A DNA stretch of 64,000 nt from Diphasiastrum complanatum (taxonomy: Eukaryota > Streptophyta > Lycopodiopsida > Lycopodiales > Lycopodiaceae): assembly GCA_029204225.1 (NCBI GenBank), contig CM055107.1, forward strand, positions 11,541,068-11,605,067. The letters are read 5' to 3'. Below, in pieces: positions 19,771-31,377 of this stretch. Below the pieces are notes generated by a model that made no database searches, was not told the origin of the DNA, and was given only the letters and a program-made list of their open reading frames with translations. Every line of letters begins with the position of its first letter. Position 1 is the first letter of the stretch. The position numbers were made by a program, and so were the translations under genes.

Positions 19771-21111
19771 GATCCGCATATGTCACACATAAGACTCCAC
19801 ACAACAGAACGAGTCTTGCACACAGTAATGAACACAAGCTATGGATCTGGCACATCACATAAGAACAATAGATCATAAAATATGAAGCAAACAACATCCT
19901 CCAACAAGTACTAAAAGAATATCAAATATACTCAATACCAGATCCCCTACAAGGAGCAACAGTGAGTCTCCTATATAGAACTCCAGAGCAATCCAAAACT
20001 TAAGCTACTCTGTGAATAGCAACTAGTCTCTTTATACTATTCTGGGAAGTCCCCTATGGAACCTTCCAAGAAGCTACTAGATCACGGCTAAGATCCCCCA
20101 ACCCTTTCTAGATTTGGGGCCTATGACTTGAATGGAGTAGGCCTATTAAAATAAATGTGCCCTTACTCACATTCAGATGCATCACTCAATCTTAGTGCTA
20201 ATAGTTTGTGGAAGGCTATTTGTAATTTTCTCAGGCCCTCTAGCTTACGAGACTCACTTGTGGGAGAAACGATTACATTTGCAACATGCCATGTCTGCTT
20301 CTAGGTCTCCAATGGCGTAGATGAATTAGAATCACATATTCAAAATATTCTAGTAACTCAAGGCTAGTAGATAAGACTAGCACCTGAAATTTGTACATAA
20401 GACCTTATTGCTTGGGCCTCACATAATAGACAACATAATCAGTGGACTTGAGGTGTTGACATGACCATGTTACACATGAAAAAGATATCACATAGCTACT
20501 GCTGGTGGAGTCACAAGGAATCATTATTTCCAAGAAGGGCCATGTGAAACAGTAATTCAGTTGACCCTCCACATTGTTAGATCAAGGTTAATGACATACA
20601 TAGAATCTTAACCATGACATCTTACAAACAATAGCAGATTAAAACAAATTAGGGTTCCAAACCCTATCATAGGTGCACATCATAGGCAACATACTTGGTC
20701 AGTGCAATCACTTCATGTTTCCTGAAAATTGAACCTGTTCTTTTATGCATTTCTGGCATATTCAGGTTACTTGAAAACTTTCTTACGTGACACCAAGATG
20801 TGCAAGCAATTTTCACAAACACCTGCCCATTTATTGGATTGGATCAATTGGTTTCATCAATAAAGGACTGACTCGAGGTTGAAAGGAAAGGTGATGTTGA
20901 CTTCTCAATAATTGAACTCATATAATTCAGTATATCAGTGCACTTGAAGAAAAAAGCTTAATTTTATAGAGCAGTAAAGAATAGTACAAGTGAGAAGACT
21001 AAGAAATTTACTGGGTCTACTACAAGATTGCAAGCAAATCGAATTTGCAGATGGGTATGTGTCAAACGTGCATTCGTGTTACAGCAAACATGATCAAAAT
21101 AAAGAAACTAC

Positions 21112-21279
21112 CAGTGGATGCCCGATGAATTAGCCCAGGTCCTTCCACAAAGACAAACTGTTGGAGAACATCTTCTCGAGTAAGACCACAAATGAACAAA
21201 TATGGCTCTGCAGCTTGTGATTGTAGAGCACAAAATTTGATTTTTCCATACTTGTCCACTCTTATAACCCAATTCACGC
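21112..21279 (-). CDS. DCC-family gene, middle exon
   Basis: A 168-bp exon between acceptor GCGTTGTAG (AG at 21281-21280) and donor G|GTAGTT (GT at 21111-21110). It reads V-N-W-V-I-R-V-D-K-Y-G-K-I-K-F-C-A-L-Q-S, then A-A-E-P-Y-L, R-E-D-V, F-V-F-V-E-G-P-G-L and H-R-A-S-T, the standard middle part of the family. Split codons at both ends fit the neighbouring exons exactly (GGC at the start, GCT at the end). Without the flanking exons it would look like a meaningless short ORF. Confidence 0.9.
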
Positions 21280-22330
21280 CTACAACGCCAGCAAGAAAAA
21301 CACAGATTGCATAGCTAGTTCAATCATCCAATAAAACAGTTGAGCCAATGTGTACTCTCACTTTTGACTTCTATGACTCAATTCTTGCATTTAGCTTACA
21401 GGTGATGCTAGAAATTGCAACTCAAGTGATCACCACAGGTTATCGATTTCACATTGAACATATATTGAGAGAAATGTATGCCTTTGGCTTTAGCAATGGC
21501 GACCCTAACATACTGGAACCACCCAGAAATAACACATTATGCAAGACTTGAATTCTTTTCTCGTGCTTTGGGAGTTCATAGTTCCGGTATGAATAACAAA
21601 GTCACTCCAGATTGTTTCACAGTTCCACTTAGCTGAACAGAAAATACTAGCCAAGTTTTCCTAAAACAAGGTCCAAGCAGAGACTACATGCCATCAATGC
21701 AAAAGTCAAATACATCAAAAAGTCAGTATAATTCCATAGAATGACAAGAATATTTCAGATCAGACTTTATGATGCTAAACCAGTAAACTAAAGTCATCAG
21801 TCTATGAGGGATAGAACTAATTACCAGAATGTCATAAGATGGTACACAACCTATTTAAACAAGAGCTTCAAACAGATGAACTCACTTCAGAGGACATCAT
21901 CATAAATGCAAGCACTCAAAAAGAAAATTCTGATTACGTCCTTTATTATTCAGTACTTGTTCAACAGAACATCTGGAAAAAAACCTACTACTTTAGGGAG
22001 GTAATTTTTGTTCAATTCCATGACTTCTGATTGAAGAACCACAATCGACAAGCTGGCCATTATTGATGAAGGTCAAATAAAAGGAGCAAAGCCCACTAGT
22101 ATGACATCAGATGGAGAGATGAGCACAGGTCATCCGATTGTAAGCTACATAATTGGCTGGCAAACAGACTAGAAGTTTAGCTATCTATCATAACCTGACA
22201 AGGGGGTCTCCAAGCTGTATCAGCCAATACTTTTGCACTACAATCGCCTTCCATTTCAGCACAATTCATCCAAGCATCTGCAATCCAATGCTGGAAAATA
22301 TCATACTAACAGGGGTCAGCTTTGGCCCAC
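21280..22330. other. Intron 1 sequence left of element F
   Basis: About 1 kb with no recognised coding or repeat element. The F reading frame fades out toward 22330. Confidence 0.5.
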
Positions 22331-22481
22331 CAAGACGGGTGTCCCCATGTCATGCATAGCCATCTTGTTGGCTCTACAACCATTACATGGTGGTATGTCT
22401 TAGTTCAACCTTGTCTTCTTTGCTCGTATCCATACTTTTAACCTCAGGACTGCACATCCCAATGCGCCTAACTTTTTTCAT

Positions 22482-22802
22482 CTACTGGTGAAGGTATAAC
22501 TTGCCTCTCTCATAGTCCCTTTCAATTTGTAAGCCTAGGTAACACCTGGCTTCTCCCAGATCCACTATCTCGAAATGCTTCGAGATGTCTGTCTTTACTT
22601 CAACAATTAGCTGCTCACTCCTGCAAAGTATCAGAGTGTCGTCCACATATACAGCCACTATGATGATCTGCCCATTTGTAACTCTGACATACACATTGGA
22701 GTCAGCCAACAGAGGCTTGAATCCCAATGATTTTAGGGCCTGATCCTTCTTCTTGTACCATTGTCGGGCTGATTGCTTCAGACCGTAGATGCTTCTATGC
22801 AT
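22482..22802 (-). pseudogene. Element F reverse transcriptase, palm segment
   Basis: Carries S-I-Y-G-L-K-Q-S-A-R-Q-W-Y and an intact catalytic Y-V-D-D-T-L-I, followed by the F-E-I-V-D-L-G-E-A-R-C-Y-L-G-L-Q-I segment and K-L-Y-L-H-Q. A stop then interrupts, and the next residues only vaguely follow the family before similarity ends near 22330. A stop or frame change also separates it from the upstream piece at 22848-23516. Confidence 0.88.
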
Positions 22803-22847
22803 TCTGCATACATAGTCAGGAAGTGAATTCGAGACAAATCCTAGGGA

Positions 22848-23516
22848 TTAATCCATGTAGACCTCTTCATCTAATTCGCCATGCAAGAAGGCTGTCTTCT
22901 CGTCCACAATGTGGATCCTGAGGTCATAAGCTGCTGCGTATGCAAACAATAGACGTAGGGACGAATGTTTGACGACAGGAGAGAAGGTTTCAGAATAGTC
23001 AATACTGTATCTCTGAGAGAAACTCTTTGCTACCAGTCTTGCCTTGTATTTCGTCACACTCTTGTCTGGTCCATATTTAAGTTTGAAAACCCATTTGCAT
23101 TTGACAGTCTTGCGCTTATGAGGTAATGGCTCCAACGTCCATACCTGGTTCTTCCTCATGGACTCCATCTCTTCGCTCATGGCTTGGATCCATTTGTCCT
23201 TTTTTGGACCTTCAATCGCCTCCTCGAATGTTTGTGGTTCACCACTGAACCTGCAGAATTCTTCTGATGTGAAATTTGAGCTGCCTGGCACAAATCTTGC
23301 TGGCACTCTTTGTGGTCTTGTCGACCTTCTAGGAGATCCTCCCGGAACAGCTATGCCTTTGCCCTTGTCTGCTCTGCTCGGCCCGGAACCATCTTGGTTT
23401 ACAGGAACTGCGGCGGCAGGTTGCCTCTCGAATCTTTCTTCGTCTGATTCGTCGCTCGAATGGGAGACGACTCGAAAATATTCATTTTCGTGTTCGTCCT
23501 CTTCTCCCTCCGACAT
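22848..23516 (-). pseudogene. Element F integrase tail and reverse transcriptase N-terminus
   Basis: Acidic linker, then R-R-S-T-R-P-Q-R-V-P, F-E-E-A-I-E-G-P-K-K-D-K-W, V-K-C-K-W-V-F-K-L-K and Y-K-A-R-L-V-A-K-S-F-S-Q, then F-S-P-V-V-K-H-S-S-L-R. This is the start of the RVT_2 copia reverse transcriptase. The family Q-M-D-V-K-T-A-F-L-H-G reads I-V-D-E-K-T-A-F-L-H-G, keeping the Asp. Ends in a stop close to Y-M-D, interrupting the polymerase. Confidence 0.88.
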
Positions 23517-23534
23517 TGGCAGTAGGTCATAGTA

Positions 23535-24422
23535 CTATCTTTCCAGAACTTCATAGCTAACAGGGTCTTCGTTGGCCATTGTCCTGCTCTCGTCGAATTT
23601 GACATCCCTCACTGTTTTCACAGTGTTCCTGTCTGGCATGTAGATTCTGTAGTATGACGAATTATTGTCATAACCTACCAGAAATCCTTGCTCGGCTTTC
23701 TCATCAAGCTTCTTGCGAAGCTTATCAGGAATATGTGCATATGTTGCACAGCCAAATATTCTGACATGAGACAGGTTGGGCTTTCTACCCCACCATAGCT
23801 CATGTGGTGTCGTGTGAGGAACACCAGATTTACCTGTCCTGTTCTGGATGTATGCGGCTGTAGCTACTGCTTCAGCCCACAGTGCCCTTGGAGCTTTCGA
23901 ATAGGCCATCATGCATCTGGCTGCTTCCATTAGGGTCATGTTCTTTCGTTCAGCAACACCATTGTGCTGCAGTGTGTAGGCTGCAGTTCTTCTGTGAATG
24001 ATGCCACGATCATTGCAGAAGTCAATGAAGCGATTCGAGATATATTCGCCACCTCGATCTGTTCTTATCTGCTTCACCTTGCTGCATGTGCATCTCTCAG
24101 CCAAATTCACATATTCTGTGAATTTATCGAGTGCTTCAGATTTATTCTGAATAAAATACACTTTGGCAAACTTGCTATAATCATCAATGAAGGTTATATA
24201 GTATTTTGAACCTCCTACTGAGATCACGTTGAATGAACCGCAAATGTCAGAGTGCACCAGCTCCAGAATCTTTGGCGTTCTGTAGGAGTCTTTGACGAAT
24301 GGTGTGCGTGACATCTTGCCTTTCAAACATGCATCACATGTGACCGAATTGGTTGCATTCGAGATGCTGACCCCTGTTATTGCTCTATGATGACTTGCCT
24401 GGTAGAGTGCCATTGAGTTCAT
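23535..24422 (-). pseudogene. Element F integrase
   Basis: GAG-preintegrase C-D-A-C-L-K-G-K-M-S-R-T-P-F leads into the rve-type integrase core with all three catalytic positions: L-V-H-S-D-I-C-G, I-R-T-D-R-G-G-E-Y and H-N-G-V-A-E-R-K-N. It then shows the W-A-E-A-V-A-T-A-A-Y-I-Q-N-R and G-Y-D-N-N-S-S-Y-Y-R-I-Y segments. The domain looks intact; the breaks are at its edges, where gag-protease and reverse transcriptase continue in other frames. Confidence 0.9.
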
Positions 24423-24470
24423 GTGGCAGAGTCTTCTGTGCCACAGAGTGTCTGGCGAGTCGTCATGAGT

Positions 24471-25613
24471 CTAATGCACCTGATCTGCAAGTAGGCGTAC
24501 CTTCGGATGATATAGGTTCCCTTTCCTTCTGCCTTGAGCGATGAGAGTGTTGGTGCTGGCATCAATCACGTTGCATGCTTCGTTAGAAAACGTCACACGC
24601 ATCCCTGCATCTGCTATTCTTGCTACAGAGAGCAAGTCTTGCTGCAGAGTTGGCACGAATAGAACGTCTTCGAGTCGTCTGTCTCTGTCGTTGGTGTTGA
24701 GCCAGAGTGACCCAATACCGTTCACTTGATGTCTGGATCCATCTCCAAGAACTATGAATCTTGAGGGATCTGCACTTCTAAAATCAGACATGATTCGTCT
24801 TGATGTCACATGTGAGGTGGCTCCTGAATCCAGGATCACCTCGTGTGTGTCAGACGTTGATGCTGCACACACATCTTCACAGATGTAGGCAGTCGAACAA
24901 TTTTTGTTCGTTCTTTCTTCGCCCATCTTCGAGCTCTTGTGCTCCTCGGCATAGGAAGAACTATTATCGTTCTCCTGTCTGTTCTGTGCTGATCTATTTC
25001 TTGGGTGCTGGCGGCAATCCATGGCAGCATGACCCTTCTTATGGCAATGGATACACTCAATCTTGGGATTGAGCCAGTAGGTATCTACTGTATGCCCGTC
25101 TCTTCTGCATCTTGTACAGGTCTTCTTGTCGGCATCTTGTTGTTTCGACCTCCCTTTGGTCTTCCAGTTGCTTTTGTTGGTCCCCTCTGCTTGCTGGTCG
25201 CGATCCTGCCTCTGATTCGACTCCCTCTTAGGCTTGAACTGTTTCTTTGATTTTTCTCTGTTGCTGTAGAGTGCCTGGTCAGAACCATCTTTGTGATCAA
25301 GATGCTCTCTGGCCTCGACTTCCTCTCGAATCTCGACAATCGCCTTTTCGAGGTTCATGGTAGGATCTTTCGCGAGCAGGGTTCGTGTTGTCTGGAAAAA
25401 TCTGGGTAAGGCTCTCAACAGATATGTGAGCTGCTTCTCAGCTGATACTGCATTCTCTGCTCCTGAGTTGTGTAGTGATAGAAACAGATCTTTCATCTTT
25501 CTCACGAAAGAGGTGAGGTCTTTTCCATCCCACTGCAGATTCGCAACTGATCTTCCAGCATCATAATCTGACTTCTTGATTTCGTCTAAAATCTTGTGAG
25601 CAGTGCATCCCAC
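24471..25613 (-). pseudogene. Element F gag (C-terminal part) and protease
   Basis: UBN2-type Gag (L-T-Y-L-L-R-A-L-P-R-F-F, L-L-A-K-D-P-T-M-N-L-E-K-A-I). First knuckle C-T-R-C-R-R-D-G-H-T-V-D-T-Y has lost its last Cys (Cys in D). Second knuckle C-I-H-C-H-K-K-G-H-A-A-M-D-C is intact. Protease motif I-L-D-S-G-A-T-S-H with L-E-D-V-L-F-V-P-T-L-Q-Q-D-L-L-S-V. The N-terminal Gag lies in another frame at 25586-25795. Confidence 0.88.
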
Positions 25614-25795
25614 ATCTCCTTAGCTTTGGAGAGTGTAGCCAGGTCAAGTGCAAGGCTATCTTCGATGGAAGATGATAGCAAGGCTACTGCCTTGTCATTT
25701 TTCTCCCTCCATTCACGTAGCTCCTTGCCTGTTGTCGTAGGCATTTCTTCTGTGCCATCCACCCAGGGGAAGAGTCTTTCGCCCTTGAGTATCAA
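25586..25795 (-). pseudogene. Element F gag, N-terminal piece
   Basis: Reads I-L-K-G-E-R-L-F-P-W-V-D-G, then W-R-E-K-N-D-K-A-V-A-L-L and A-K-E-M-W-D-A-L. It matches the Gag start of element H (51896 onward). Upstream codons toward 25890 contain a stop where a start would be expected, and a frameshift joins it to 24471-25613. Confidence 0.8.
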
Positions 25796-25985
25796 AGATG
25801 TCTTAACTTTCCAAGCTAGAAAGTTAGATCCTGAAGAATTAAGTATAGTGCAGATCTTGTTCTACATGCTACTGATTGAAGCTATTGCTTCTTGAAGTCT
25901 GTTTTTCTTGTCGTTTGGTTGATCGTCTGAATGCTTGGCCTCCTGGATCTGCTAGCTTCTCGGCTATGTCAGAATATGACAGGGT

Positions 25986-25998
25986 GGCTCTGATACCA
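25986..25998 (-). promoter_or_regulatory. Primer-binding site of element F
   Basis: TGGTATCAGAGCC on the minus strand, one base after the LTR terminus at 26000. Confidence 0.92.
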
Positions 25999-25999
25999 C

Positions 26000-26941
26000 T
26001 GTTGTGAGTCGAGCAGTGCTCCGATACGAATGATGGGAATCGTGAGAAGAAAATTCACGAAACATTCGCGACTCTCTTTCGAGATTCGGATGGAGTTCAG
26101 ATGCATTCGCTAGGCACTGCTAGCTGAAACACTCCTACAATCCTCCAGAGGGTAGTTGGGTACTATTGATCTACGCTCATAAAATTAATATAGCATTCGA
26201 CTACATTTCAACCAAGGTGAGGAATTCAAAGGGAACAAGAAAACTCAGACATATTAAAATAAACAGCATAAGCATTCGACATCCAAGATCAGACACAACC
26301 AGAAAAATAATCTATATTGATTTTCTCTGATTTCTTTAGGGCATTACATGCAAATCCACGCAGTGCGTTGGTGTGAGAGAAGCACGGCTCTCTCACGAGT
26401 AGTAGTCTCGCTTCACTAGCGGACAATTGGATCTTCTAATCCTAGACAAAATTATCTTCTCACACACAGGCGGAGCTTCTGTCCGTGTTCGTCTTGATTG
26501 CTTACTAGCATCAGACTTCTTCTTGGGTTTTTCTTCTCTAAGTTACACTCTATGTATCCTGTTCTGATATGTGTCGAGTATAATTCAGTAAGTACGGTCT
26601 CTCTGTACAAATCTAAGATTAGAGTGATTAAGCATCTACAACTAACCAAAGAATTACAAGAGTGGTAGATTAGCCACGACCTAGGAAGTATCTGCTGACG
26701 TCATGCCATCAGGTCAAATCTCTGTACTTCTGGGTCCTTGTGTGATCTCTGGTGGTACTCCTAGGAGCGTGAGGTGGATCCTTCGTATTCGTGAACCGTT
26801 CGTCTTCGTCTCCGTTGACTTTCGTGTTCGCGAAACTCTTCGTGTTTCGTGTCTCCAGATGTTCGACTTCGCGAACATCTTCGTTGAGCGAAGGACTGAA
26901 AGCTAGCAAGGCTTTGTAATCAGAAACACTTTGTTTCTTCA
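26000..26941 (-). repeat. 5' LTR of element F
   Basis: A 942-bp LTR with TG..CA ends on the minus strand. It is rich in TTCGCGAA-like words, a signature shared with the LTRs of elements D and H. The 3' LTR is absent, so no target duplication can be tested. Confidence 0.85.
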
Positions 26942-27968
26942 GAACGAGCATGGGAACATGAACAAGGAACGGGAAATGAGAACATCCCTGAAAACATATA
27001 AATACACATCAAAATTTGAATTATGAAATTTTCTATATGGAGACATAATATAAACTAAACAAAGGGTGAGTATTGTATTTATGCAATGGCACTACTATAT
27101 AAACAGATTAGATGTAGAATACCTCTGGATCTTTTGGTTTCCTACTTCATTTTTCTTGTTTAGGTCTTAGCAGAAAATGTGACCAAGGAACAAACTCCCA
27201 ATCATGTTCCCAAGGCTTTGTCCTTCATTTATCTTGTTTTTGAGTCGCTGTAGAAATTGTGACTGGGGAACACATTCCCAATCACATTCCCATCCCTTGG
27301 GAACACGTTCCCATGTCACATTCCAAAGCACGTTCCCAACCAGAGTAGGTCTCAGAACACATGGCACATCTAAAAAGCCACGTTCCCATGTTCCCTGGTC
27401 ACTATGCATCATGTCCAAATTTTTTTAGGGATTTTCAGAAGTCCAAAATTCATCATACTAGGTTTCTTCTCGTCCTTTCATGACTCTTTACATTTTAGCT
27501 AAAAAAACACTTGGTACAAGTCTACCAACCACACCAAGAAAAACCAAAAAGTGTAAACTAACACTTGCCAAGGCATGCAACACTCCTCAATCATGTCAAT
27601 GCCACTTCTTTAAGCAAGCAACTGTTAATGATATAACCCACAAGCATCCAACTCAAACACAAGGGAACATCATAAATAACATAACATCATCCACCAAAAG
27701 ATACAAAATGTATAAAAGGAATGAGGAAACTAGCTCTCCCACAAAGATGGAAAGAACACACATGAGATAAAGAGGCTTGTGAGCATTATCATGCCATAGT
27801 CTGGACTTTGATTAATTGACGTTCATGGATAAGTGTCAACTAGAGGGTTTGAGATCGACTTCTTTTCTGCAAAAGTATTATAATCTGGTTACTTGAGAAA
27901 GGGAGGAGATATATCATCCACAAAACCAAATTTCTAATGCATAGCCCAATAAAGAAGAGCACACTTAC
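26942..27968. other. Intron 1 sequence right of element F, with GTTCCCA repeats
   Basis: Non-coding. Between about 27170 and 27400 words of the type ACATTCCCA/ACGTTCCCA and their complements recur about ten times, giving several short inverted repeats such as TGGGAACACGTTCCCA near 27298-27313. Confidence 0.6.
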
Positions 27969-28196
27969 CAGCATTGCAAAGATGGCAAACTCCATCATAT
28001 ATGACCACACGAGGAGGGAGTGACAAAGGTGCAGCATGTAGGCCACCATATGAACCTACAGTTTCTTGCTTTTCTTGCCAATCATCTTTGGGAGTACTTA
28101 TCCATTGAGCATTTCTGCTACTATGAACAAAGAATTCTCCCTTTGAAAACGATGCACTATAAAGAAGATGAAAGCTGGTAAACCACCTTAGTTGGC
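27969..28196 (-). CDS. DCC-family gene, exon with the D-G-V-C-H-L-C motif
   Basis: A 228-bp exon ending in the consensus donor G|GTAAGTG (GT at 27968-27967). It carries L-P-P-R-V-V-I-Y-D-G-V-C-H-L-C-N-A-G, the defining C-x2-C segment of DCC proteins, thought to be redox-active by analogy with thiol-disulfide oxidoreductases. About 60 residues precede it without strong family signal, as expected for the linker after a transit peptide. The upstream border is less certain: AACAG at 28198-28197 is preferred, but a second AG at 28176-28175 would shorten the exon. No in-frame Met is present, so at least one more exon must lie at higher coordinates. Confidence 0.82.
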
Positions 28197-31120
28197 CTGT
28201 TAAATATCACCAAAGCAATCAACGTTGAACAAATAGAATGCTTTTACTGCATTGTTAAAAAAGGATGTTCAAACTTCAAAGAAGTCAAACATATATTAAG
28301 CTTTTAGACTGTGAGCAAGAAACATAATTATAAAATAAATGCACATTGATTTGATCGATGGCCTTTCATATATGCAACCAAAAGACGTACTAAAAAAGTA
28401 TCTCCAAAAAATTTAACATTTGATAATTGCTGATTGATTTCTTACAACCCTTTCTTGCTTGGACTAAGTAATGCGAAAAAAATCTAGTAAAACAAAAACA
28501 ATAACAGCAAAAGCATCAGTAATGCGACCCCACCAGTGGGACAAAGACTTTTATTTTTTTATGGCCACCTTAGGCACAGCAATCAACTGGTGAGTGATGC
28601 GCGAGGAAAGAAGAAATGCTGCTGCATTTGCTTTGAGTTGACAAAGTTGAGATGCTATGGATGTACTTGTTCAAGCCTTATTGTCAACATTGAAAGTAAC
28701 GATCAATCAGTTGGACAACCAACTAGGCTTGGAAAATAGATCATGACTCTAGAAGAATTCACTTATTAAATCAAGATTAAAGGATCCCCATTGCAACATT
28801 TGATGAGTAAAACGTGTGCTCTCGCAAAGGGCCAGACACAAAACACAATGGTATGGTTTTCCCCAATCGAGAGATGATGGAAGCACATGAACATATAGTC
28901 AATGAGCTTGAGTGTGGAACTCTATTCCTGACAACAGAGGACGCCACAATGCAACGATGTAAGTATATAGTCTAGTTTCTTAAAAACTTCACACTTCTTA
29001 GAGGACTAACGTTTGCTAAAAAAAGAAAACCTTTTAACTTTATTGTTATAATCTATAGATGAAAGATAATAGAGATACAGTATATAGGATATGCATGATG
29101 CTTTAGAAAACCTGCTATGTACTAGAAGAATTCCATGCATCAACATGTGGAGGCCTTTTTCTTTGGCCAAGCAATGTTGGCAGCTCAATTTATTTTAAAT
29201 TGCACATGAATTCGAGGTTTGTAAAAGGACTAAATTGCATTGATAGTCAAAGAGAAAACACAACTAGTCACTACATTACTACCATTCAAAAAATGGGGAA
29301 TAAACTATATAGAGCCTAATCACCCTTCATCAAGAGCAAAAAGGGTACTGTAGATTGTTTCAAATTTCAAGTAACTAGATTCATCCTTGTAAAATCTAAT
29401 TTCTACTTCAATAAAGAATCAAAATTGAAAATTGAAATGAAATTAAATCTGACTCACAAATCGCCCCATCAAAGCAATAATAAAAAAGATTGATCCACCA
29501 TAATACAATCCAAAATGAAATATAATGTATGGGTTCTAGTACAGCCTCAAGGCTCAGATGAATCTATGATCACAATACACAGTGCACATACTATACATAG
29601 CGTCTAGAACTAGAATCTACAATGACCAAACACACTAGGCTCTAGCTCATAGATGCTAGCAACTAAATAGTATAGTGTACACACTAAGTTCTAACCCTCC
29701 ATGTGCCATGCTCCTAGAGCTCATAATGAGTCATGACTCATGACCTACAATAACCGCCTAAACCTCCTTGAGAGTGTCTTATCCAGAGAGAACCTCTTGC
29801 TCCTCATCGCTCTCCTCCTCATCTAAGTCACCCTCCTCAACCTACATGTCATTTGAGCTCTCCTCTAAATCCTCTTCAGCAAATTCCTTAGTTGCAGCTA
29901 TTGCACAAGGTCATCAAGGAGGGTAAGAGCTTAAAGCCTCTCCCTGCTACATCCTAATCATACGTGAAGATCCCCAAGTGCGGGGTCCTACACAATCCAC
30001 AGTGCACACAAAAAATTAGGATTGACAATGGTTACTTGAGTCTAGACTATAGATTCTAGCAAGTACTAAGTACTAAGTAGTAAGTAGTAACTTGTACATA
30101 CTAAGTACTAGGTTGTAACTTGCAAATAGGAGAGCATCCTCATTAAGGAATCTATATCCTCCTCGCCCTAAGATATCGTTCGTATTTCTAGAACCTTTAT
30201 GATATCAATCTCGTCATAGTTGACCTACACAATTTACATCACGATTCACAATTCACATTGATTCATACATGTCCTCCATTTTATAGAAGTTGCACTTTCT
30301 CAGGACTACTCGAACTTTTTACCTCTTAGGTTATGCCCCACAGCTTAGTTTTGTAAAGTCAACACGACAGCAAAAAATTTCCTCCTCTTTGTTTCACGAA
30401 ATCAAATCACCTGAGTAATCTAAGTGAAAAACAAGTAATTTGGTCCAACAAGCAAGCATCAGACAAACATACAAATGACAAGCTAACACAAAGGGGTCCT
30501 CCTTCAAATCACACCCCTTGTGACTAGGAACTATGCCTAGTTGTGCACACGACAGATCTATCACAGAATTAGCCCACAAGAACATCCATCAAGCCATCCC
30601 TGCTTTCACCGTCAAGCAGCACACTGCCCAACAACGCTCACCCATTCATTGTCATCAACTCACACCACCAAGGGAAGACTGTGCTTTGAACCTTTCACCT
30701 AACTAGGCAGCACATTGCTTCATGATGCCCTCTGTACCGGACAATCAACAACCATCCCACACCGGTGGCTAACTATTTGTGCTTTGCACTTGTAATCGAG
30801 CAAGATCTTTGCATCAATAGTTAATTCGAATGTGTCACCCCATCAAGGCATAGACCGTGCTTTCACCTAATTAGGTAGCACCAATATAGAAATAGAGATG
30901 TTCAATAAAGAGTCACTTAATGGCCCAAAATTGGACTGCACTCCTCTTGGAACTCCGAGCAAACTAGATAAGTAAATTGCTCTTGACCCATATTGGCACC
31001 CCCCAAAAAAAAAATTGCGTTCCGAGAAACCCTAATGGATTTCCCGATCACGTTCCAGAACAGAACCTGCAACTCTGGGTAGCACATTGCCCCACCTACC
31101 TCCTATGCAAACGGGCACCA
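28197..31120. other. Intergenic stretch; first exon of the DCC-family gene may be hidden here
   Basis: About 2.9 kb without a convincing ORF. 29760-29900 reads on the minus strand as an acidic, stop-interrupted stretch (E-E-D-L-E-E-S-S-N-D-M; D-E-E-E-S-D-E-E-Q-E) that could be a decayed coding region. 30061-30115 contains TAAGTACTAAGTAC-like short repeats. 30600-30890 holds degenerate copies of a CCGTGCTTTCACCTAATTAG-like unit. Confidence 0.5.
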
Positions 31121-31125
31121 GGTCC

Positions 31126-31226
31126 TGCTAGAAATAAATGACTATGCTAAAGTTAATCCATAGGTTACTTTGACCCAAAAGGTCGAGATTTGTGTAACCA
31201 TGGGTATTTAGTTATTTAGGCCATCT
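31126..31226 (+). repeat. Truncated 5' LTR of element G
   Basis: Only 101 bp, matching the start of the 3' LTR (34900 onward) almost exactly, then breaking off after TAGGCCATCT. Confidence 0.9.
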
Positions 31227-31377
31227 ATCCATTATCTTTTGGGCACTTTGGTTGCAGATTGAAAGACATCTTGTGCTCCTACTTTCAGCTCTTTGTTTGC
31301 TGCAAATTTTTGAGTAGATTTGGTTGTGGAAAGGCTCTCTTTCCTATCTACTACAAGCTGAAATTTTGTTGGAGGTA

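Larger units (their letters stand above)
18240..20640 (-). mobile_element. Old copia relic E within intron 2 of the DCC-family gene
   Basis: Two diverged direct repeats about 1.98 kb apart, roughly 18321-18530 and 20300-20520, share a colinear series of words (TCTAGGTCTCC, CTAGTAGRYAAGACTA, CACATAATA, TTACA, GAGTCACAAGGA-like). They flank a decayed minus-strand copia integrase at 18830-19230. The arrangement is that of a strongly diverged pair of LTRs around a deleted internal region. Termini were not resolved. Confidence 0.55.
22330..26941 (-). mobile_element. Copia element F, 3'-truncated, inside intron 1 of the DCC-family gene
   Basis: Minus-strand element: 5' LTR 26000-26941 (942 bp, starting TGAAGAAACAAAG and ending CTCACAACA on the coding strand), primer-binding site 25986-25998, then gag, protease, integrase and two thirds of reverse transcriptase down to about 22330. 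RNase H, polypurine tract and 3' LTR are missing. It belongs to the same copia family as elements D and H. It lies in the same orientation as the host gene, so its LTR could act within the transcript. Confidence 0.88.
16853..28196 (-). other. Host gene: DCC-family (DUF393) thiol-disulfide oxidoreductase-like, three exons with multi-kb introns
   Basis: Three minus-strand exons (27969-28196, 21112-21279, 16853-17097) join with GT..AG borders in matching phase to give 212 continuous codons and a stop. Intron 1 is 21280-27968 (6,689 bp) and contains copia element F; intron 2 is 17098-21111 (4,014 bp) and contains relic E and three (CT)n tracts. The product follows the DCC family order: Y-D-G-V-C-H-L-C at the start, a middle A-L-Q-S segment, and the C-terminal S-A-L-S-S..R-D-A-I-Y-D..Y-K-W-F-G..F-I-D-R block. 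It resembles the plant organellar branch (Arabidopsis At1g24095-like, from memory). The first exon, expected to hold the start codon and any transit peptide, was not found between 28197 and the window end. Confidence 0.88.

Noticed and set aside
24836-25250. Several overlapping ORFs opposite element F gag
   Set aside because: Shadows of the F gag-protease frame in other frames.
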